Below, piece after piece: positions 27,184-37,280 of a stretch of DNA of 64,000 bases (positions are counted from its first letter, which is position 1; each line of letters begins with the position of its first letter). The stretch comes from Caballeronia insecticola. GTDB lineage: Bacteria > Pseudomonadota > Gammaproteobacteria > Burkholderiales > Burkholderiaceae. The stretch lies in NCBI RefSeq assembly GCF_000402035.1, contig NC_021287.1, positions 1,426,001-1,490,000 on the forward strand, written 5' to 3'. The position numbers and the translations under genes were made by a program. A model generated the notes under the pieces. That model had not been told where the DNA came from. It saw only the letters and a program-made list of their open reading frames with translations, and searched no databases.

Positions 27184-28830
27184 ATGACCGGATCGAACGA
27201 TGCAAACGTGCTGACGGTGACGGGCATCGGCAAGACATATGTCGAGCCGGTGCTGGCGGACGTGTCGCTCGAACTCGTGCCCGGCGAAGTGCTCGCGCTG
27301 ACCGGCGAGAACGGCGCGGGCAAGAGTACGCTGTCGAAGATCGTCGGCGGGCTCACCGATCCGACCACCGGAACGATGACGCTCGCGGGCCGGCCCTACG
27401 CACCGCGCAGCCGCTCTGACGCCGAAACGCTCGGCGTGCGCATGGTGATGCAGGAGCTGAACCTGCTGCCGACCTTGTCGGTGGCGGAAAATCTGTTTCT
27501 GAACCGTCTGCCGCGCACGGGCGCGCTGGGACCGCTCGGCTGGATCGACCGCAAGCGCCTGGCCGAAGACGCCCGCCACGCGATGGCGCAGGTCGGGCTC
27601 GACGCGATCGATCCGGATACGCTCGTCGGCAGTCTCGGCATCGGGCATCAGCAGATGGTCGAAATCGCGCGCAATCTGATCGGCGATTGCCGCGTGCTGA
27701 TCCTCGACGAACCCACCGCGATGCTCACCGCGCGCGAAGTCGACTTGCTGTTCGAGCAGGTCGAGCGGCTGAAGGCGCGCGGCGTCGCGCTGGTTTATAT
27801 CTCGCACCGGCTCGAAGAACTGCGGCGCATCGCCGAGCGCGCGGCCGTGCTGCGCGACGGACGCCTCGTGCATCTCGGCCCGATGGACGAACTCACGAGC
27901 GACCGGCTCGTCACGTTGATGGTCGGACGCGAGATCGGCGAGCGCATCGATCTGGGCGAGCGCCGGATCGGCGGCGTCGCGCTGAAGGTGGAAGGCATGA
28001 CGCGCGCGCCCGTGGTACGCGACGTGTCGTTCGACGTACGCGCGGGCGAGATTTTCGGCGTGAGCGGGCTGATCGGCGCGGGCCGCACGGAACTGATGCG
28101 CCTCATCTACGGCGCGGATCGCGCGGATGCAGGCACGGTATCGGTGGCGCGCAACGGGCAGCCGCTGCGCCGCGTGACGGTGCAATCGCCCGCGGATGCG
28201 GTGAACGAAGGCATCGCGCTGATCACGGAGGACCGCAAGGGCGAGGGCCTGCTGCTTACGCTGCCCATCGCCGCGAACGTTTCACTGGGCAATCTGGGCG
28301 CGGTGTCGCGTCACGGCGTGGTCGACGCGCACCGGGAAGCGGCGCTCGCGCAACGGCAGATCGAGGCGATGCGCATCCGCACGTCGGGGCCGGCGCAGGC
28401 GGTGTCGGAACTGTCGGGCGGCAATCAGCAGAAGGTCGTGATCGGCCGCTGGCTCGCGCGCGATTGCTCCGTGCTGCTGTTCGACGAACCGACGCGCGGC
28501 ATCGACGTGGGCGCGAAGTTCGACATCTACGGGCTGATGGGCGCGCTCGCCCGCGAAGGACGCGCGCTCGTCGTCGTGTCGAGCGATCTGCGCGAGCTGA
28601 TGCTGATCTGCGACCGGATCGGCGTGATGTCGGCGGGACGCATGACGGGCATGTTCGAGCGCGACAGCTGGACGCAGGACGCGCTGCTCGCCGCGGCGTT
28701 CGCCGGTTACGCGAAGCGCGAGGCGATCCTGCACGAGCCGATCGCGCCGGATGCGAAGGCACCGGATGCGAAAGCGCCGGATGCGAAGGCACCGGATGCG
28801 AAAGCGCCCGAAGACAACCTGGAGCATTGA
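27184..28830 (+). CDS. rbsA: Ribose-type ABC transporter ATP-binding protein with a repeat-encoded C-terminal tail
   Basis: 548-aa protein with two fused ABC domains that powers sugar uptake. Domain 1 has Walker A GENGAGKST (about residue 42), VGSLGIGHQQMVEIARN and Walker B VLILDEPTAML. Domain 2 has the degenerate Walker A GLIGAGRTEL usual for RbsA/MglA, ELSGGNQQKVVIGRW and LLFDEPTRGIDVGAK. The last 25 residues are four copies of APDAK followed by APEDN, encoded by 15-base repeats, an extension not part of the family domain. The stop is immediately followed by the rbsC ATG. Confidence 0.93.
   Translation: MTGSNDANVLTVTGIGKTYVEPVLADVSLELVPGEVLALTGENGAGKSTLSKIVGGLTDPTTGTMTLAGRPYAPRSRSDAETLGVRMVMQELNLLPTLSVAENLFLNRLPRTGALGPLGWIDRKRLAEDARHAMAQVGLDAIDPDTLVGSLGIGHQQMVEIARNLIGDCRVLILDEPTAMLTAREVDLLFEQVERLKARGVALVYISHRLEELRRIAERAAVLRDGRLVHLGPMDELTSDRLVTLMVGREIGERIDLGERRIGGVALKVEGMTRAPVVRDVSFDVRAGEIFGVSGLIGAGRTELMRLIYGADRADAGTVSVARNGQPLRRVTVQSPADAVNEGIALITEDRKGEGLLLTLPIAANVSLGNLGAVSRHGVVDAHREAALAQRQIEAMRIRTSGPAQAVSELSGGNQQKVVIGRWLARDCSVLLFDEPTRGIDVGAKFDIYGLMGALAREGRALVVVSSDLRELMLICDRIGVMSAGRMTGMFERDSWTQDALLAAAFAGYAKREAILHEPIAPDAKAPDAKAPDAKAPDAKAPEDNLEH
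28744..28803 (+). repeat. Four 15-base tandem repeats inside the 3' end of rbsA
   Basis: Alternating copies GCGCCGGATGCGAAG and GCACCGGATGCGAAA, in effect two 30-base repeats, each 15-mer encoding APDAK. In-frame length changes would leave the transporter domains intact. Confidence 0.92.
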
Positions 28831-29820
28831 ATGAGCGAAGCAAACCTGCCCGCCGATGCGCCGAAGACCACGAAAGGCGTCGGCACGCGGCTGGGCATCT
28901 CGAACTACCTGGGACTCGCGGGCGCGCTTGCCGCGATGATCGCGCTGTTTTCGGTGCTGAGTTCGCACTTCCTGACCTACGACACGTTCAGCACGATCGC
29001 GAACCAGATTCCGGATCTCGTCGTGATGTCGGTGGGCATGACGTTCGTGCTGATCATCGCGAGCATCGATCTGTCGGTGGGCTCGGTGCTCGCGCTGGGC
29101 GCATCGGTCGTGAGCGTGGCCGCGCTCAAGTGGCACTGGCCGGCGTTTCCCGCCGCGCTGATCGGGCTCGCCGCCGCCGCGCTGACCGGCGCGGTGACCG
29201 GCCTCGTGACGGTGGCGTGGCGCATTCCGTCGTTCATCGTGTCGCTCGGCGTGCTGGAAGGCGCGCGCGGGCTCGCGTATCAGATGACGAACTCGCGCAC
29301 GGCGTATATCGGCGATGCGTTCGATTTCCTGTCGAATCCGATCGCGTTCGGCATCTCGCCGTCGTTCTTGATCGCGGTCGCGGTGATGATAATTGCGCAT
29401 CTGGTCTTGACCCGGACGGTTTTTGGCCGATATCTCGTAGGGATCGGCACGAACGAGGAAGCCGTGCGGCTCGCGGGCGTCAATCCGCGGCCGTACAAGG
29501 TGATCGTTTTCGCGCTGATGGGCGCGCTGTCGGGCCTCGCCGCGCTGTTCCAGATCTCGCGGCTGGAGGCGGCCGATCCGAACGCGGGCTCGGGGCTCGA
29601 ACTCCAGGTGATCGCTGCGGTGGTGATCGGCGGCACGAGCCTGATGGGCGGGCGCGGCTCGGTGATCAGCACGTTTTTCGGCGTGTTGATCATCTCCGTG
29701 CTGGCGGCCGGTCTCGCGCAAATCGGCGCGAACGAGCCGACCAAGCGCATCATTACCGGTTCGGTGATCGTGGTGGCGGTGGTGCTGGATACGTATCGCA
29801 GCAGACGAAAGCGGGTTTGA
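28831..29820 (+). CDS. rbsC: Ribose-type ABC transporter permease
   Basis: 329-aa inner-membrane protein of the RbsC/BPD_transp_2 family with about 8-10 membrane helices. Typical blocks: VMSVGMTFVLIIASIDLSVGS, FGRYLVGIGTNEEAVRLAGV (cytoplasmic loop contacting the ATPase) and VIGGTSLMGGRGS. Starts directly after the rbsA stop without a gap. Confidence 0.93.
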   Translation: MSEANLPADAPKTTKGVGTRLGISNYLGLAGALAAMIALFSVLSSHFLTYDTFSTIANQIPDLVVMSVGMTFVLIIASIDLSVGSVLALGASVVSVAALKWHWPAFPAALIGLAAAALTGAVTGLVTVAWRIPSFIVSLGVLEGARGLAYQMTNSRTAYIGDAFDFLSNPIAFGISPSFLIAVAVMIIAHLVLTRTVFGRYLVGIGTNEEAVRLAGVNPRPYKVIVFALMGALSGLAALFQISRLEAADPNAGSGLELQVIAAVVIGGTSLMGGRGSVISTFFGVLIISVLAAGLAQIGANEPTKRIITGSVIVVAVVLDTYRSRRKRV

Positions 29821-30042
29821 CGGAAAAATCGGGAGACGGCGACGGCACGCTTCGCACGGGGCGAAGAGGCCGCCGACGGTAGCGACAAGAGCCGCGATAA
29901 GCCGCAACAAAAGCGGCACGAGCGGCATCGATGAAGCAAGCAGGGCGCGGGGAAGCAGTACACGGCGCAGTAAGAGCATGACGCGCCGAACGCCTTACGA
30001 CCAATAAAAGCAATTGGACCAAAGCATAGCGAAGGACGATGT

Positions 30043-31077
30043 ATGGCGACGATCAAAGACGTGGCAGCCATTGCCGGGGTGTCGTTTACGACGGTATCCC
30101 ACGTAGTGAACAATTCGCGGCCGGTATCGGCCGATGTGCGCGCGAAAGTCGAGCGGGCGATTCTCGAGCTCGATTACGTGCCCTCGGCGGTGGCGCGCTC
30201 GCTCAAGGCGCGTTCGACGGCCACCATCGGCCTGCTCGTGCCGAACGCGACCAATCCGTATTTCGCCGAGCTCGCGCGCGGCGTCGAGGACGGCTGCGCG
30301 AAGAACGGCTATTGCGTATTCTTCTGCAATTCGGACGACGATCCCGCGAAGCAGCGCAGCTATCTGCGCGTGCTGCAGGAGAAGCGCATCGACGGGCTGG
30401 TGATCGCGTCGGCGGGTGAAGACTCGGTGCTCGCGCAATGTCTCGCGGGGGCGCGCGAACCGCTCGTGATCGTCGATCGCAATATCGAGGGCTTGCAGTC
30501 GGACCTCGTGCAGATCGACCACGAAAAGGGCGCGTATCTCGCGACGCGGCACTTGCTGCAACTCGGGCATTCGGAAATCGGCTGCATCACGGGGCCGGTG
30601 GCCACCGCCGTCTCGGCAATGCGCCTGCACGGCTTCATTCGCGCGATGGCCGAGCGCGGTATCGAGATCGAGCCGAACGCGATCGTACAGAGCGATTTTT
30701 CCGCGACGGGCGGTTACGCCGCGGCCTCGCAACTGTTCGACAACATGAAACCGACCGCGATTTTCGCGTGCAACGACATGATGGGCATCGGCGCGCTGCG
30801 TGCGGCGGCCGAGCGTCACATCAACGTGCCTGCGGATTGCTCGATCATCGGTTTCGACGATGTCGAACTGTCGCGCTATACGTATCCGGCGCTGTCGACG
30901 GTCGGGCAATCGGTGCGTGCGCTCGGCGAAATGGCCGCGCAGACGCTGATCGACCGCATCACCGGCAAGCTGGCCGGGACAACGCGCCGCCGCGTCGTGG
31001 CGCCGCGCCTCGTGCGCCGCGAGTCGACGGCGGTCGTGCCGGAATCGCGTCGTCATGCACGCGGCACGAGCGCCTGA
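30043..31077 (+). CDS. rbsR: LacI-family transcriptional regulator, RbsR-like
   Basis: 344-aa repressor. N-terminal helix-turn-helix ATIKDVAAIAGVSFTTVSHV with the hinge helix VARSLKARSTATIGLLVPN, then a periplasmic-binding-protein-like sensor domain. GAAGGACG precedes the ATG. Located inside the rbs operon between permease and kinase, so control of this operon is likely. The 222-base gap before it contains the inverted repeat CCAAT-N7-ATTGG (30001-30017), a possible autoregulatory site. Confidence 0.9.
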   Translation: MATIKDVAAIAGVSFTTVSHVVNNSRPVSADVRAKVERAILELDYVPSAVARSLKARSTATIGLLVPNATNPYFAELARGVEDGCAKNGYCVFFCNSDDDPAKQRSYLRVLQEKRIDGLVIASAGEDSVLAQCLAGAREPLVIVDRNIEGLQSDLVQIDHEKGAYLATRHLLQLGHSEIGCITGPVATAVSAMRLHGFIRAMAERGIEIEPNAIVQSDFSATGGYAAASQLFDNMKPTAIFACNDMMGIGALRAAAERHINVPADCSIIGFDDVELSRYTYPALSTVGQSVRALGEMAAQTLIDRITGKLAGTTRRRVVAPRLVRRESTAVVPESRRHARGTSA

Positions 31078-31119
31078 ATGTACGCATAAACGAAGGTTGA
31101 CCGAGAGGAAACGAGCAAG

Positions 31120-32046
31120 ATGGGCGAAGCAATGGGTCGCGTGACCGTGGTCGGCAGCCTCAACATGGATCTCGTCGCGCGCGCGCCGCGCCTGCCTAAG
31201 CCGGGCGAGACGCTCGCCGGGCACGCGTTCGCGCAGGTCGCGGGCGGCAAGGGCGGCAATCAGGCCGTGGCGGCGGCGCGTCTGGGCGCGCAGGTCGCGA
31301 TGATCGGCTGCGTCGGCGACGACTCGAACGGCGCGACGCTCAAACGCAGCCTGGAAGCGGAGGGCATCGACTGCAGCGCGCTTGCGACGAGCGCCAGCGC
31401 GCCGACGGGCGTGGCGCTGATCATCGTCGATGACGCGAGTCAGAACGCGATCGTCATCGTCGCGGGAAGCAACGCCGAAGTGACGCCCGCGAGCGTCGAG
31501 GCGCAGGAAGGGCTGCTCGCACGCGCGGATGTCATCGTCTGCCAGCTCGAAACGCCGACGGACACGGTGCGCGCCGCGCTCGCCGCCGGCCGGCGCCTGC
31601 AGCGCACGACGATCCTCAATCCCGCACCCGCCGCCCGCAAGCTGCCGCCCGACTGGTTCCCGCTGATCGACTACCTGATTCCGAACGAACTCGAAGCGGC
31701 CACATTGTCGGGCGTCGCAATCGACACACCGGAGGACGCGCGCCGCGCCGCACAGGCGCTGAAGGCGAAGGGCGTGCGCAATGTGATCGTCACGCTCGGC
31801 GCGCAAGGCGTGCTCGCGCTGCTGGACGGCGAAGACGAGGCGGGCGTGCATATGCCCTCGCCGAGAGTGGAAGCCGTCGATACGACCGCCGCCGGCGACA
31901 CGTTCATCGGCGGTTTCGCGGCGGAACTCGCGCGCGGCTCGGCCGTGCGGGACGCCATCGCGTTCGGCCAGCGCGCGGCGGCAATCGCCGTGACGCGCGA
32001 GGGCGCGCAGCCGTCCATTCCGCACCGCAGCGAAATTTCCGCATAA
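31120..32046 (+). CDS. rbsK: Ribokinase
   Basis: PfkB-family kinase that phosphorylates ribose to ribose-5-phosphate. 308 aa with VVGSLNMDL at the N-terminus, the GGKGGNQAVAAARLGA signature, and the catalytic DTTAAGDTFIGGFAAEL signature with the base Asp near the C-terminus. Final gene of the rbs operon, 42 bases after rbsR, followed by a terminator. No rbsD mutarotase gene is present. Confidence 0.94.
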   Translation: MGEAMGRVTVVGSLNMDLVARAPRLPKPGETLAGHAFAQVAGGKGGNQAVAAARLGAQVAMIGCVGDDSNGATLKRSLEAEGIDCSALATSASAPTGVALIIVDDASQNAIVIVAGSNAEVTPASVEAQEGLLARADVIVCQLETPTDTVRAALAAGRRLQRTTILNPAPAARKLPPDWFPLIDYLIPNELEAATLSGVAIDTPEDARRAAQALKAKGVRNVIVTLGAQGVLALLDGEDEAGVHMPSPRVEAVDTTAAGDTFIGGFAAELARGSAVRDAIAFGQRAAAIAVTREGAQPSIPHRSEISA

Positions 32047-32066
32047 CTTTTCAATGTTCGTTGAAG

Positions 32067-32094
32067 AACGGCGCGCAATGTCGCGCCGTTTTCT
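32067..32094 (+). terminator. Rho-independent terminator of the rbs operon
   Basis: AACGGCGCG and CGCGCCGTT form a 9-base-pair stem with a 6-base loop followed by TTCT, 20 bases after the rbsK stop. Confidence 0.8.
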
Positions 32095-32116
32095 CTTCAT
32101 ACGAAATAATTCCCCT

Positions 32117-32143
32117 TAAGTGTCCGTGCTTTCGCGCCGTTTA
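32117..32143 (+). promoter_or_regulatory. Candidate sigma-28 (FliA) promoter of the chemoreceptor gene
   Basis: TAAGTGTC, an 11-base spacer, then GCCGTTTA. Compared with TAAAGTTT-N11-GCCGATAA the spacing is exact and the -10 matches at 6 of 8 positions; the -35 match is weaker (4 of 8). It lies 167 bases upstream of a chemotaxis gene, a class often controlled by FliA. Confidence 0.5.
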
Positions 32144-32310
32144 CATCGCTAGCGGACGGGCGATGTCGTCTGTCCGCATTTTCGACGGATACGGCGACGC
32201 GCATCGGCCGCGCGATCGTCATCGGCGGGTGCGCTTCGCAGCGCGCGCCGGCCGTCGATCGCCTCAAAAACGGCTGAAAGATCCGCTCGCTGCGGCACAG
32301 GGACAACTCA

Positions 32311-34059
32311 ATGAACAAGGCTTTGACGATCAAGGCGCGCCTCGGCATCTCCATGGCGTTTCTGGGCGCGCTGCTCATCTCGATCGGCGCACTCGGGCTC
32401 ACCGGCATGAGCCACTCGAACGGCGCGTTTCTCGACACCTATTCGGTGCAGATGCCCGCGGCGATCGCGGTCGGCAACGCGGAAATGTATGCGGCGCGCG
32501 AGCGGCTCGTGTTCGATCGCGCGGCGCTGCTCGCGGGCACGCCGGAAGTGGCGTCCACAGTCGAACGCGCGCGCATGATGCGCGAGCGCGCCGACGGTTA
32601 CTGGAAAGAGTACGTGTCGCTGCCGCAATCGTCCGGCGAGAAGCGCCTCGCGGACGCCACGCAGGAAAAGCGCCTCGCGCTGCAGGCGATCGTCGATAAG
32701 GGCGTGGCGGCGGTCATGGCGAACGATCACGACGGCATCATCGCGAATGCCAAGGCGATGCAGTCGACCTACAACGAACTCGCCAACGCGAACGACGCGC
32801 TGCGCAAGTTCCTGACCGAAGCATCGAAAACGAGCTACGACGAGGCGCAAGAGCGTTATCAGTGGTTCCGCGCGCTGAGTCTCACGGCGATCGCGCTCGG
32901 CATCGCGGCGGCGGCGTTCGCGTGGGTGTCGCTGCGGCGTGCGATTGCGCGTCCGCTCGAAGCCGCGCTCGGCCACTTCGATGCAATCGCCGCGGGCGAT
33001 CTGCGCCGCGAAGTCGTCGTGACGTCGCGCGATGAAATGGGACTTCTGCTCGAAGGCCTCGCCAGAATGCGCGCAAGCCTGCTTTCCACGGTGCGTACCG
33101 TGCGCTCGGGCAGCGAATCCATCGCCTCCGCCACGCAGCAGATTGCGGCGGGCAATACCGATCTGTCATCGCGTACGGAAGAGCAGGCGTCCGCGTTGCA
33201 GGAAACTGCGTCGAGCATGGAAGAGCTGACCGGCACCGTGCGCCAGAACGCCGACAACGCCCGCCAGGCGAGCGCGCTCGCGGCGAACGCGTCCGAGATC
33301 GCGGGCAAGGGCAGCGCGGTCGTGAACCAGGTCGTCGATACGATGGGCGAAATCAACCGCAGTTCGTCGAAGATCGCGGACATCATCTCGATCATCGAAG
33401 GCATCGCGTTCCAGACGAATATTCTCGCGCTCAACGCGGCGGTCGAAGCCGCGCGCGCGGGCGAGGAAGGGCGCGGCTTCGCGGTCGTCGCGGGCGAGGT
33501 GCGCAGTCTCGCGCAACGCTCGTCGGCGGCGGCGAAGGAGATCAAGGAGCTGATCGACACGTCGGTGGCGCGGGTGCAAACCGGCTCGACGCTCGTCGAC
33601 GAAGCCGGCCGCACGATGACCGAGATCATCGGCGCGGTGCAGCGCGTGACCGACATCATGGGCGAGATCGCGGCGGCGTCGGAGGAGCAGTCGAGCGGCA
33701 TCGAGCAGGTGTCGCGCGCCGTCACGCAGATGGACGAAGTGACGCAGCAGAACGCCGCGCTCGTCGAGGAAGCGGCGGCCGCCGCGCAGTCGCTGGAAGA
33801 TCAGGCCGGGCGGCTGCGGCAGGCGGTCGCGGTGTTTCAGGTGACGGACGGCGCGGCATCGATGGCCGCCGCACCGGCACCCGTACACGCGTCGGCGATT
33901 GCATCGCATGCAAGGGTTGTCGTCGCCAAGGCCGCGATGAAGCCTCAGAGCAAGCCTGCGCACGCACCGCAACGGCGCACCACGGCCGGGGCCATTCCCG
34001 CGCCTGCTGCAAAGACGGCGGCGATGTCCGAGGCGAACGGCGACTGGGAAACGTTCTGA
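32311..34059 (+). CDS. Methyl-accepting chemotaxis protein with C-terminal CheR-binding-type pentapeptide
   Basis: 582-aa inner-membrane chemoreceptor. TM1 at about residues 10-32, a 4-helix-bundle periplasmic domain, TM2 at about 188-208, a HAMP domain and the signalling domain with the hairpin tip [28 protein letters not shown] in its usual place. After a Pro/Ala-rich linker it ends in DWETF, one residue different from the NWETF tail by which Tar/Tsr recruit CheR and CheB. The ligand is not identifiable. No other che genes lie nearby, so this is a stand-alone receptor. Confidence 0.93.
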   Translation: MNKALTIKARLGISMAFLGALLISIGALGLTGMSHSNGAFLDTYSVQMPAAIAVGNAEMYAARERLVFDRAALLAGTPEVASTVERARMMRERADGYWKEYVSLPQSSGEKRLADATQEKRLALQAIVDKGVAAVMANDHDGIIANAKAMQSTYNELANANDALRKFLTEASKTSYDEAQERYQWFRALSLTAIALGIAAAAFAWVSLRRAIARPLEAALGHFDAIAAGDLRREVVVTSRDEMGLLLEGLARMRASLLSTVRTVRSGSESIASATQQIAAGNTDLSSRTEEQASALQETASSMEELTGTVRQNADNARQASALAANASEIAGKGSAVVNQVVDTMGEINRSSSKIADIISIIEGIAFQTNILALNAAVEAARAGEEGRGFAVVAGEVRSLAQRSSAAAKEIKELIDTSVARVQTGSTLVDEAGRTMTEIIGAVQRVTDIMGEIAAASEEQSSGIEQVSRAVTQMDEVTQQNAALVEEAAAAAQSLEDQAGRLRQAVAVFQVTDGAASMAAAPAPVHASAIASHARVVVAKAAMKPQSKPAHAPQRRTTAGAIPAPAAKTAAMSEANGDWETF

Positions 34060-34176
34060 AGTTGAAACGCGATGGCGGACTGTCATCGCGCATGAAACGC
34101 CAAGCGGGCGAGCAACGTCGATCCGGTAACCCGTACACTGGCGGGTGTGCGTCACCGTTCACACGAGGACATCGAC

Positions 34177-34938
34177 ATGACCGGATCGACACTCGCCGCG
34201 AAGCTTGCGGAAGCCCGCGCCCGGCATCGGCTGATCGAAGTGCTGGAGCCCGCCGACATTCCCGCCGACGCGCCGACCGCGTACGCCATCCAGCACGAGA
34301 TGCTGAGAGCGACGGACGCGCGCATCGGCGCGTGGAAGATCGGCGCGCGCGCGCCGGACGCGCTCGCCACGGGCGCGCCCATCGATGCGGCGCTCGTTTA
34401 TGCGAGCCCCGCGCGCCTGCCGTTCGACGCGTTCTTTCGCGTGCTGGTGGAACTCGAAATTGCGTTTTGCTTCGCCTACGCGCTGCCTGCCAGGATCGAA
34501 CCTTACACGCGCGAGGAAGTGTTCGATGCCATCGGCGGCGTTGCGGTCGCGCTCGAAGTGGTCGACAGCCGTTTCGCGCAATGGCCCAATCTCGACCCGC
34601 TCGCGCAACTCGCCGATTCGCAGAACAACGGCGCGCTCGTCGTCTCGGGCATGGAGCCGTACGACGTCGTCGCGCCCGGCTTCGACTTTCTCACTCCGCG
34701 CCTCGAATTCACGCTCGACGGCGTGCCCATTGCGCCCGCCGCGTTCGGCAATCCGGCGGGAGACCCGCGCGAATTGCTGCTCTGGCTCGTCAACCATTGT
34801 TCCCGTATGGGATTGACGGTCGAACCGTTCTGGACCATTACCACGGGCTCTTATACGGGCGCATACCGCGTGGAAGGACCGGCGATGCTGCATGGTTCGA
34901 TCGACCGCATCGGCGAACTGGAACTGGTGCTCGCATGA
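34177..34938 (+). CDS. Fumarylacetoacetase-superfamily hydratase (2-keto-4-pentenoate hydratase-like)
   Basis: 253-aa protein of the MhpD/FAH-like group, which hydrates 2-oxopent-4-enoate or decarboxylates oxalocrotonate in aromatic meta-cleavage pathways. Seen: AYAIQHEMLRATDARIGAWKIG near residue 35, VELEIAFCFAYAL (metal-binding Glu pair region) and ALEVVDSRFAQWP. ATG at 34177 preceded by ACGAGGAC is favoured. No aromatic ring-cleavage genes are in the window, so the substrate stays open. Confidence 0.83.
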   Translation: MTGSTLAAKLAEARARHRLIEVLEPADIPADAPTAYAIQHEMLRATDARIGAWKIGARAPDALATGAPIDAALVYASPARLPFDAFFRVLVELEIAFCFAYALPARIEPYTREEVFDAIGGVAVALEVVDSRFAQWPNLDPLAQLADSQNNGALVVSGMEPYDVVAPGFDFLTPRLEFTLDGVPIAPAAFGNPAGDPRELLLWLVNHCSRMGLTVEPFWTITTGSYTGAYRVEGPAMLHGSIDRIGELELVLA

Positions 34939-35357
34939 ACGAGGCGCCGGCGAAATACCATACATCGCGAACGGGTATTGACGATGCCGCGCATTGCCGC
35001 ATGCATATGAAAACGCTGCATCCGGCGCGCTTGCGCACACGTATGTCAGCTGATGATGTGCGAGCGTGCGCCAGCACGATACAGGCGTCTCAATGGCGGA
35101 TGGGCACTGCTCTTAAGTGCGCGAGAGCGAGGTGCAACGAACAGGCAGGGGAGAAGGAGGGCAACACGATATGGACATCGGGATAAGGATTGTAGGTGAA
35201 CGAAAATAACTCACCAAGCTAGGAATACTTCGAAGCAAATGAACAACGCAAGTGCGTGAAAAAAAATTCGAAAGGGTTTAGGATGATTTCAAGCGATGTC
35301 GTTTCGATTACGCGCGTTGCGCACGACATAGCTTTCTGACTTCGGCGAGGAGGTAGC
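34939..35357. other. Intergenic region upstream of prkA, 419 bases
   Basis: Lower GC than its surroundings in the last 150 bases. I looked for sigma-54 elements on the plus strand and found none with correct GG/GC spacing. A small inverted repeat GCACT-N7-AGTGC lies near 35105-35121. No credible ORF. Confidence 0.5.
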
Positions 35358-37280
35358 ATGGATATCTACAGCAGTTTCGCGACCCGCTTCGAAAAAACCC
35401 GCGAGGAGGAATTCTCGCTCGAAGAGTATCTCGCGCTCTGCAAAGAAGATCCTGCCACATATGCAACAGCGGGCGAACGCATGTTGACGGCCATCGGGGA
35501 ACCCGAATTCGTCGATACGCGGCTCGATCCGCGGCTGTCGCGTACGTTTGCGAACAAGGTCATCAAGGTGTATCCCGCGTTCCGTGAATTCTACGGAATG
35601 GAGGAGGTGATCGAGAACGTCGTGTCGTACTTCCGGCACGCGGCTCAGGGTCTGGAAGAGAAGAAGCAGATCCTCTATCTGCTGGGTCCGGTGGGTGGAG
35701 GCAAGTCGTCGATCGCCGAACGACTTAAGCAACTCATGGAACGCGTGCCGTTCTATTCGCTCAAGGGCTCGCCCGTCAACGAATCGCCGCTCGGCCTGTT
35801 CGATTACGACGAAGACGGCCCGGTCCTCGAAGAGCAGTACGGCATTCCGCGCCGCTACCTCAAGAGCATTCTCTCGCCGTGGGCCGTCAAGCGCCTGCAC
35901 GAGTACAACGGCGACATCCGCAAGTTCCGCGTGGTGCGCCGCTATCCGTCCATCCTCCGGCAGATCGGTATTGCGAAGACGGAGCCGGGCGACGAGAACA
36001 ATCAGGACATCTCCTCGCTCGTCGGCAAGGTGGATATCCGCAAGCTCGAAACCTATTCGCAGGACGACGCTGACGCCTACAGCTATTCCGGCGGTCTGTG
36101 TCTCGCGAATCAGGGCCTGCTCGAATTCGTCGAAATGTTCAAGGCGCCGATCAAGGTGCTGCATCCGCTGCTCACCGCGACTCAGGAAGGCAACTTCAAA
36201 GGCACGGAAGGCTTCGGCGCGATTCCGTTCGACGGCGTCATCCTTGCTCACTCGAACGAGTCGGAGTGGAAGGCGTTCCGCAACAACAAGAACAACGAGG
36301 CATTGCTCGATCGTATTTTCGTCGTGAAGGTGCCGTACTGCCTGCGCTACGGCGAAGAGATCAAGATCTACGAAAAGCTGCTGCGCAACTCGTCGCTGGC
36401 CGAAGCGGTGTGCGCGCCGGGCACGCTCAAGATGATGGCGCAGATGGCCGTGCTCACGCGTCTGCACGAGCCGGAAAATTCGAGCCTCTTCTCGAAGATG
36501 CAGGTCTACGACGGCGAGAACCTCAAGGACACGGACCCGAAAGCGAAGTCGTATCAGGAGTACCGCGATTACGCGGGCGTCGACGAAGGCATGACGGGTG
36601 TCTCCACGCGTTTCGCGTTCAAGATCCTGTCGCGCGTCTTCAACTTCGACTCATCCGAAGTCGCGGCGAATCCCGTGCATCTCATGTACGTGCTCGAACA
36701 GCAGATCGAACGCGAGCAGTTCCCGCCGGAGACGGAGCAGAAGTATCTGTCGTTCATCAAGGACGTGCTCGCTTCGCGCTACGCGGAATTCATCGGGAAG
36801 GAGATTCAGACTGCTTATCTCGAGTCGTACTCGGAGTATGGACAAAACATCTTCGACCGCTATGTGACGTATGCCGATTTCTGGATTCAGGATCAGGAGT
36901 TCCGCGATCACGACACGGGCGAGAGCTTCGACCGCGCAGCGTTGAATGCCGAGCTGGAGAAGATCGAGAAGCCCGCGGGCATCAGCAACCCGAAGGATTT
37001 CCGCAACGAGATCGTGAACTTCGTGTTGCGTGCGCGGGCGGCGAACGGCGGCAAGAACCCGGCGTGGATCAGCTACGAGAAGCTGCGCGTGGTGATCGAG
37101 AAGAAGATGTTCTCCAACACCGAAGAACTTCTGCCGGTGATTTCGTTCAACGCGAAGGGTTCGGCCGAAGAGCAACGCAAGCACGAAGACTTCGTCAACC
37201 GTATGGTCGCCAAGGGCTACACGCCGAAGCAGGTGCGTCTCCTGTGCGACTGGTATCTGCGCGTGCGCAAATCGTCGTAA
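35358..37280 (+). CDS. prkA: PrkA family serine protein kinase (YeaG)
   Basis: 640-aa cytoplasmic kinase/AAA+-type ATPase. Walker A GPVGGGKSS lies at about residues 110-118 within the N-terminal PrkA AAA domain, followed by the VNESPLGLF block; the C-terminal PrkA domain contains YEKLRVVIEKKMFSNTEELL. In E. coli YeaG is involved in adaptation to sustained nitrogen starvation and in Bacillus PrkA affects sporulation; substrates are mostly unknown. GCGAGGAGGT just before the ATG is a very strong ribosome binding site. First of three genes (prkA-yeaH-spoVR). Confidence 0.95.
   Translation: MDIYSSFATRFEKTREEEFSLEEYLALCKEDPATYATAGERMLTAIGEPEFVDTRLDPRLSRTFANKVIKVYPAFREFYGMEEVIENVVSYFRHAAQGLEEKKQILYLLGPVGGGKSSIAERLKQLMERVPFYSLKGSPVNESPLGLFDYDEDGPVLEEQYGIPRRYLKSILSPWAVKRLHEYNGDIRKFRVVRRYPSILRQIGIAKTEPGDENNQDISSLVGKVDIRKLETYSQDDADAYSYSGGLCLANQGLLEFVEMFKAPIKVLHPLLTATQEGNFKGTEGFGAIPFDGVILAHSNESEWKAFRNNKNNEALLDRIFVVKVPYCLRYGEEIKIYEKLLRNSSLAEAVCAPGTLKMMAQMAVLTRLHEPENSSLFSKMQVYDGENLKDTDPKAKSYQEYRDYAGVDEGMTGVSTRFAFKILSRVFNFDSSEVAANPVHLMYVLEQQIEREQFPPETEQKYLSFIKDVLASRYAEFIGKEIQTAYLESYSEYGQNIFDRYVTYADFWIQDQEFRDHDTGESFDRAALNAELEKIEKPAGISNPKDFRNEIVNFVLRARAANGGKNPAWISYEKLRVVIEKKMFSNTEELLPVISFNAKGSAEEQRKHEDFVNRMVAKGYTPKQVRLLCDWYLRVRKSS

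Noticed and set aside
34939..35357. Sigma-54 promoter for the prkA operon
   Set aside because: Several GG/GC pairs were checked on the plus strand and none has the required spacing with a TGGCAC/TTGC context.
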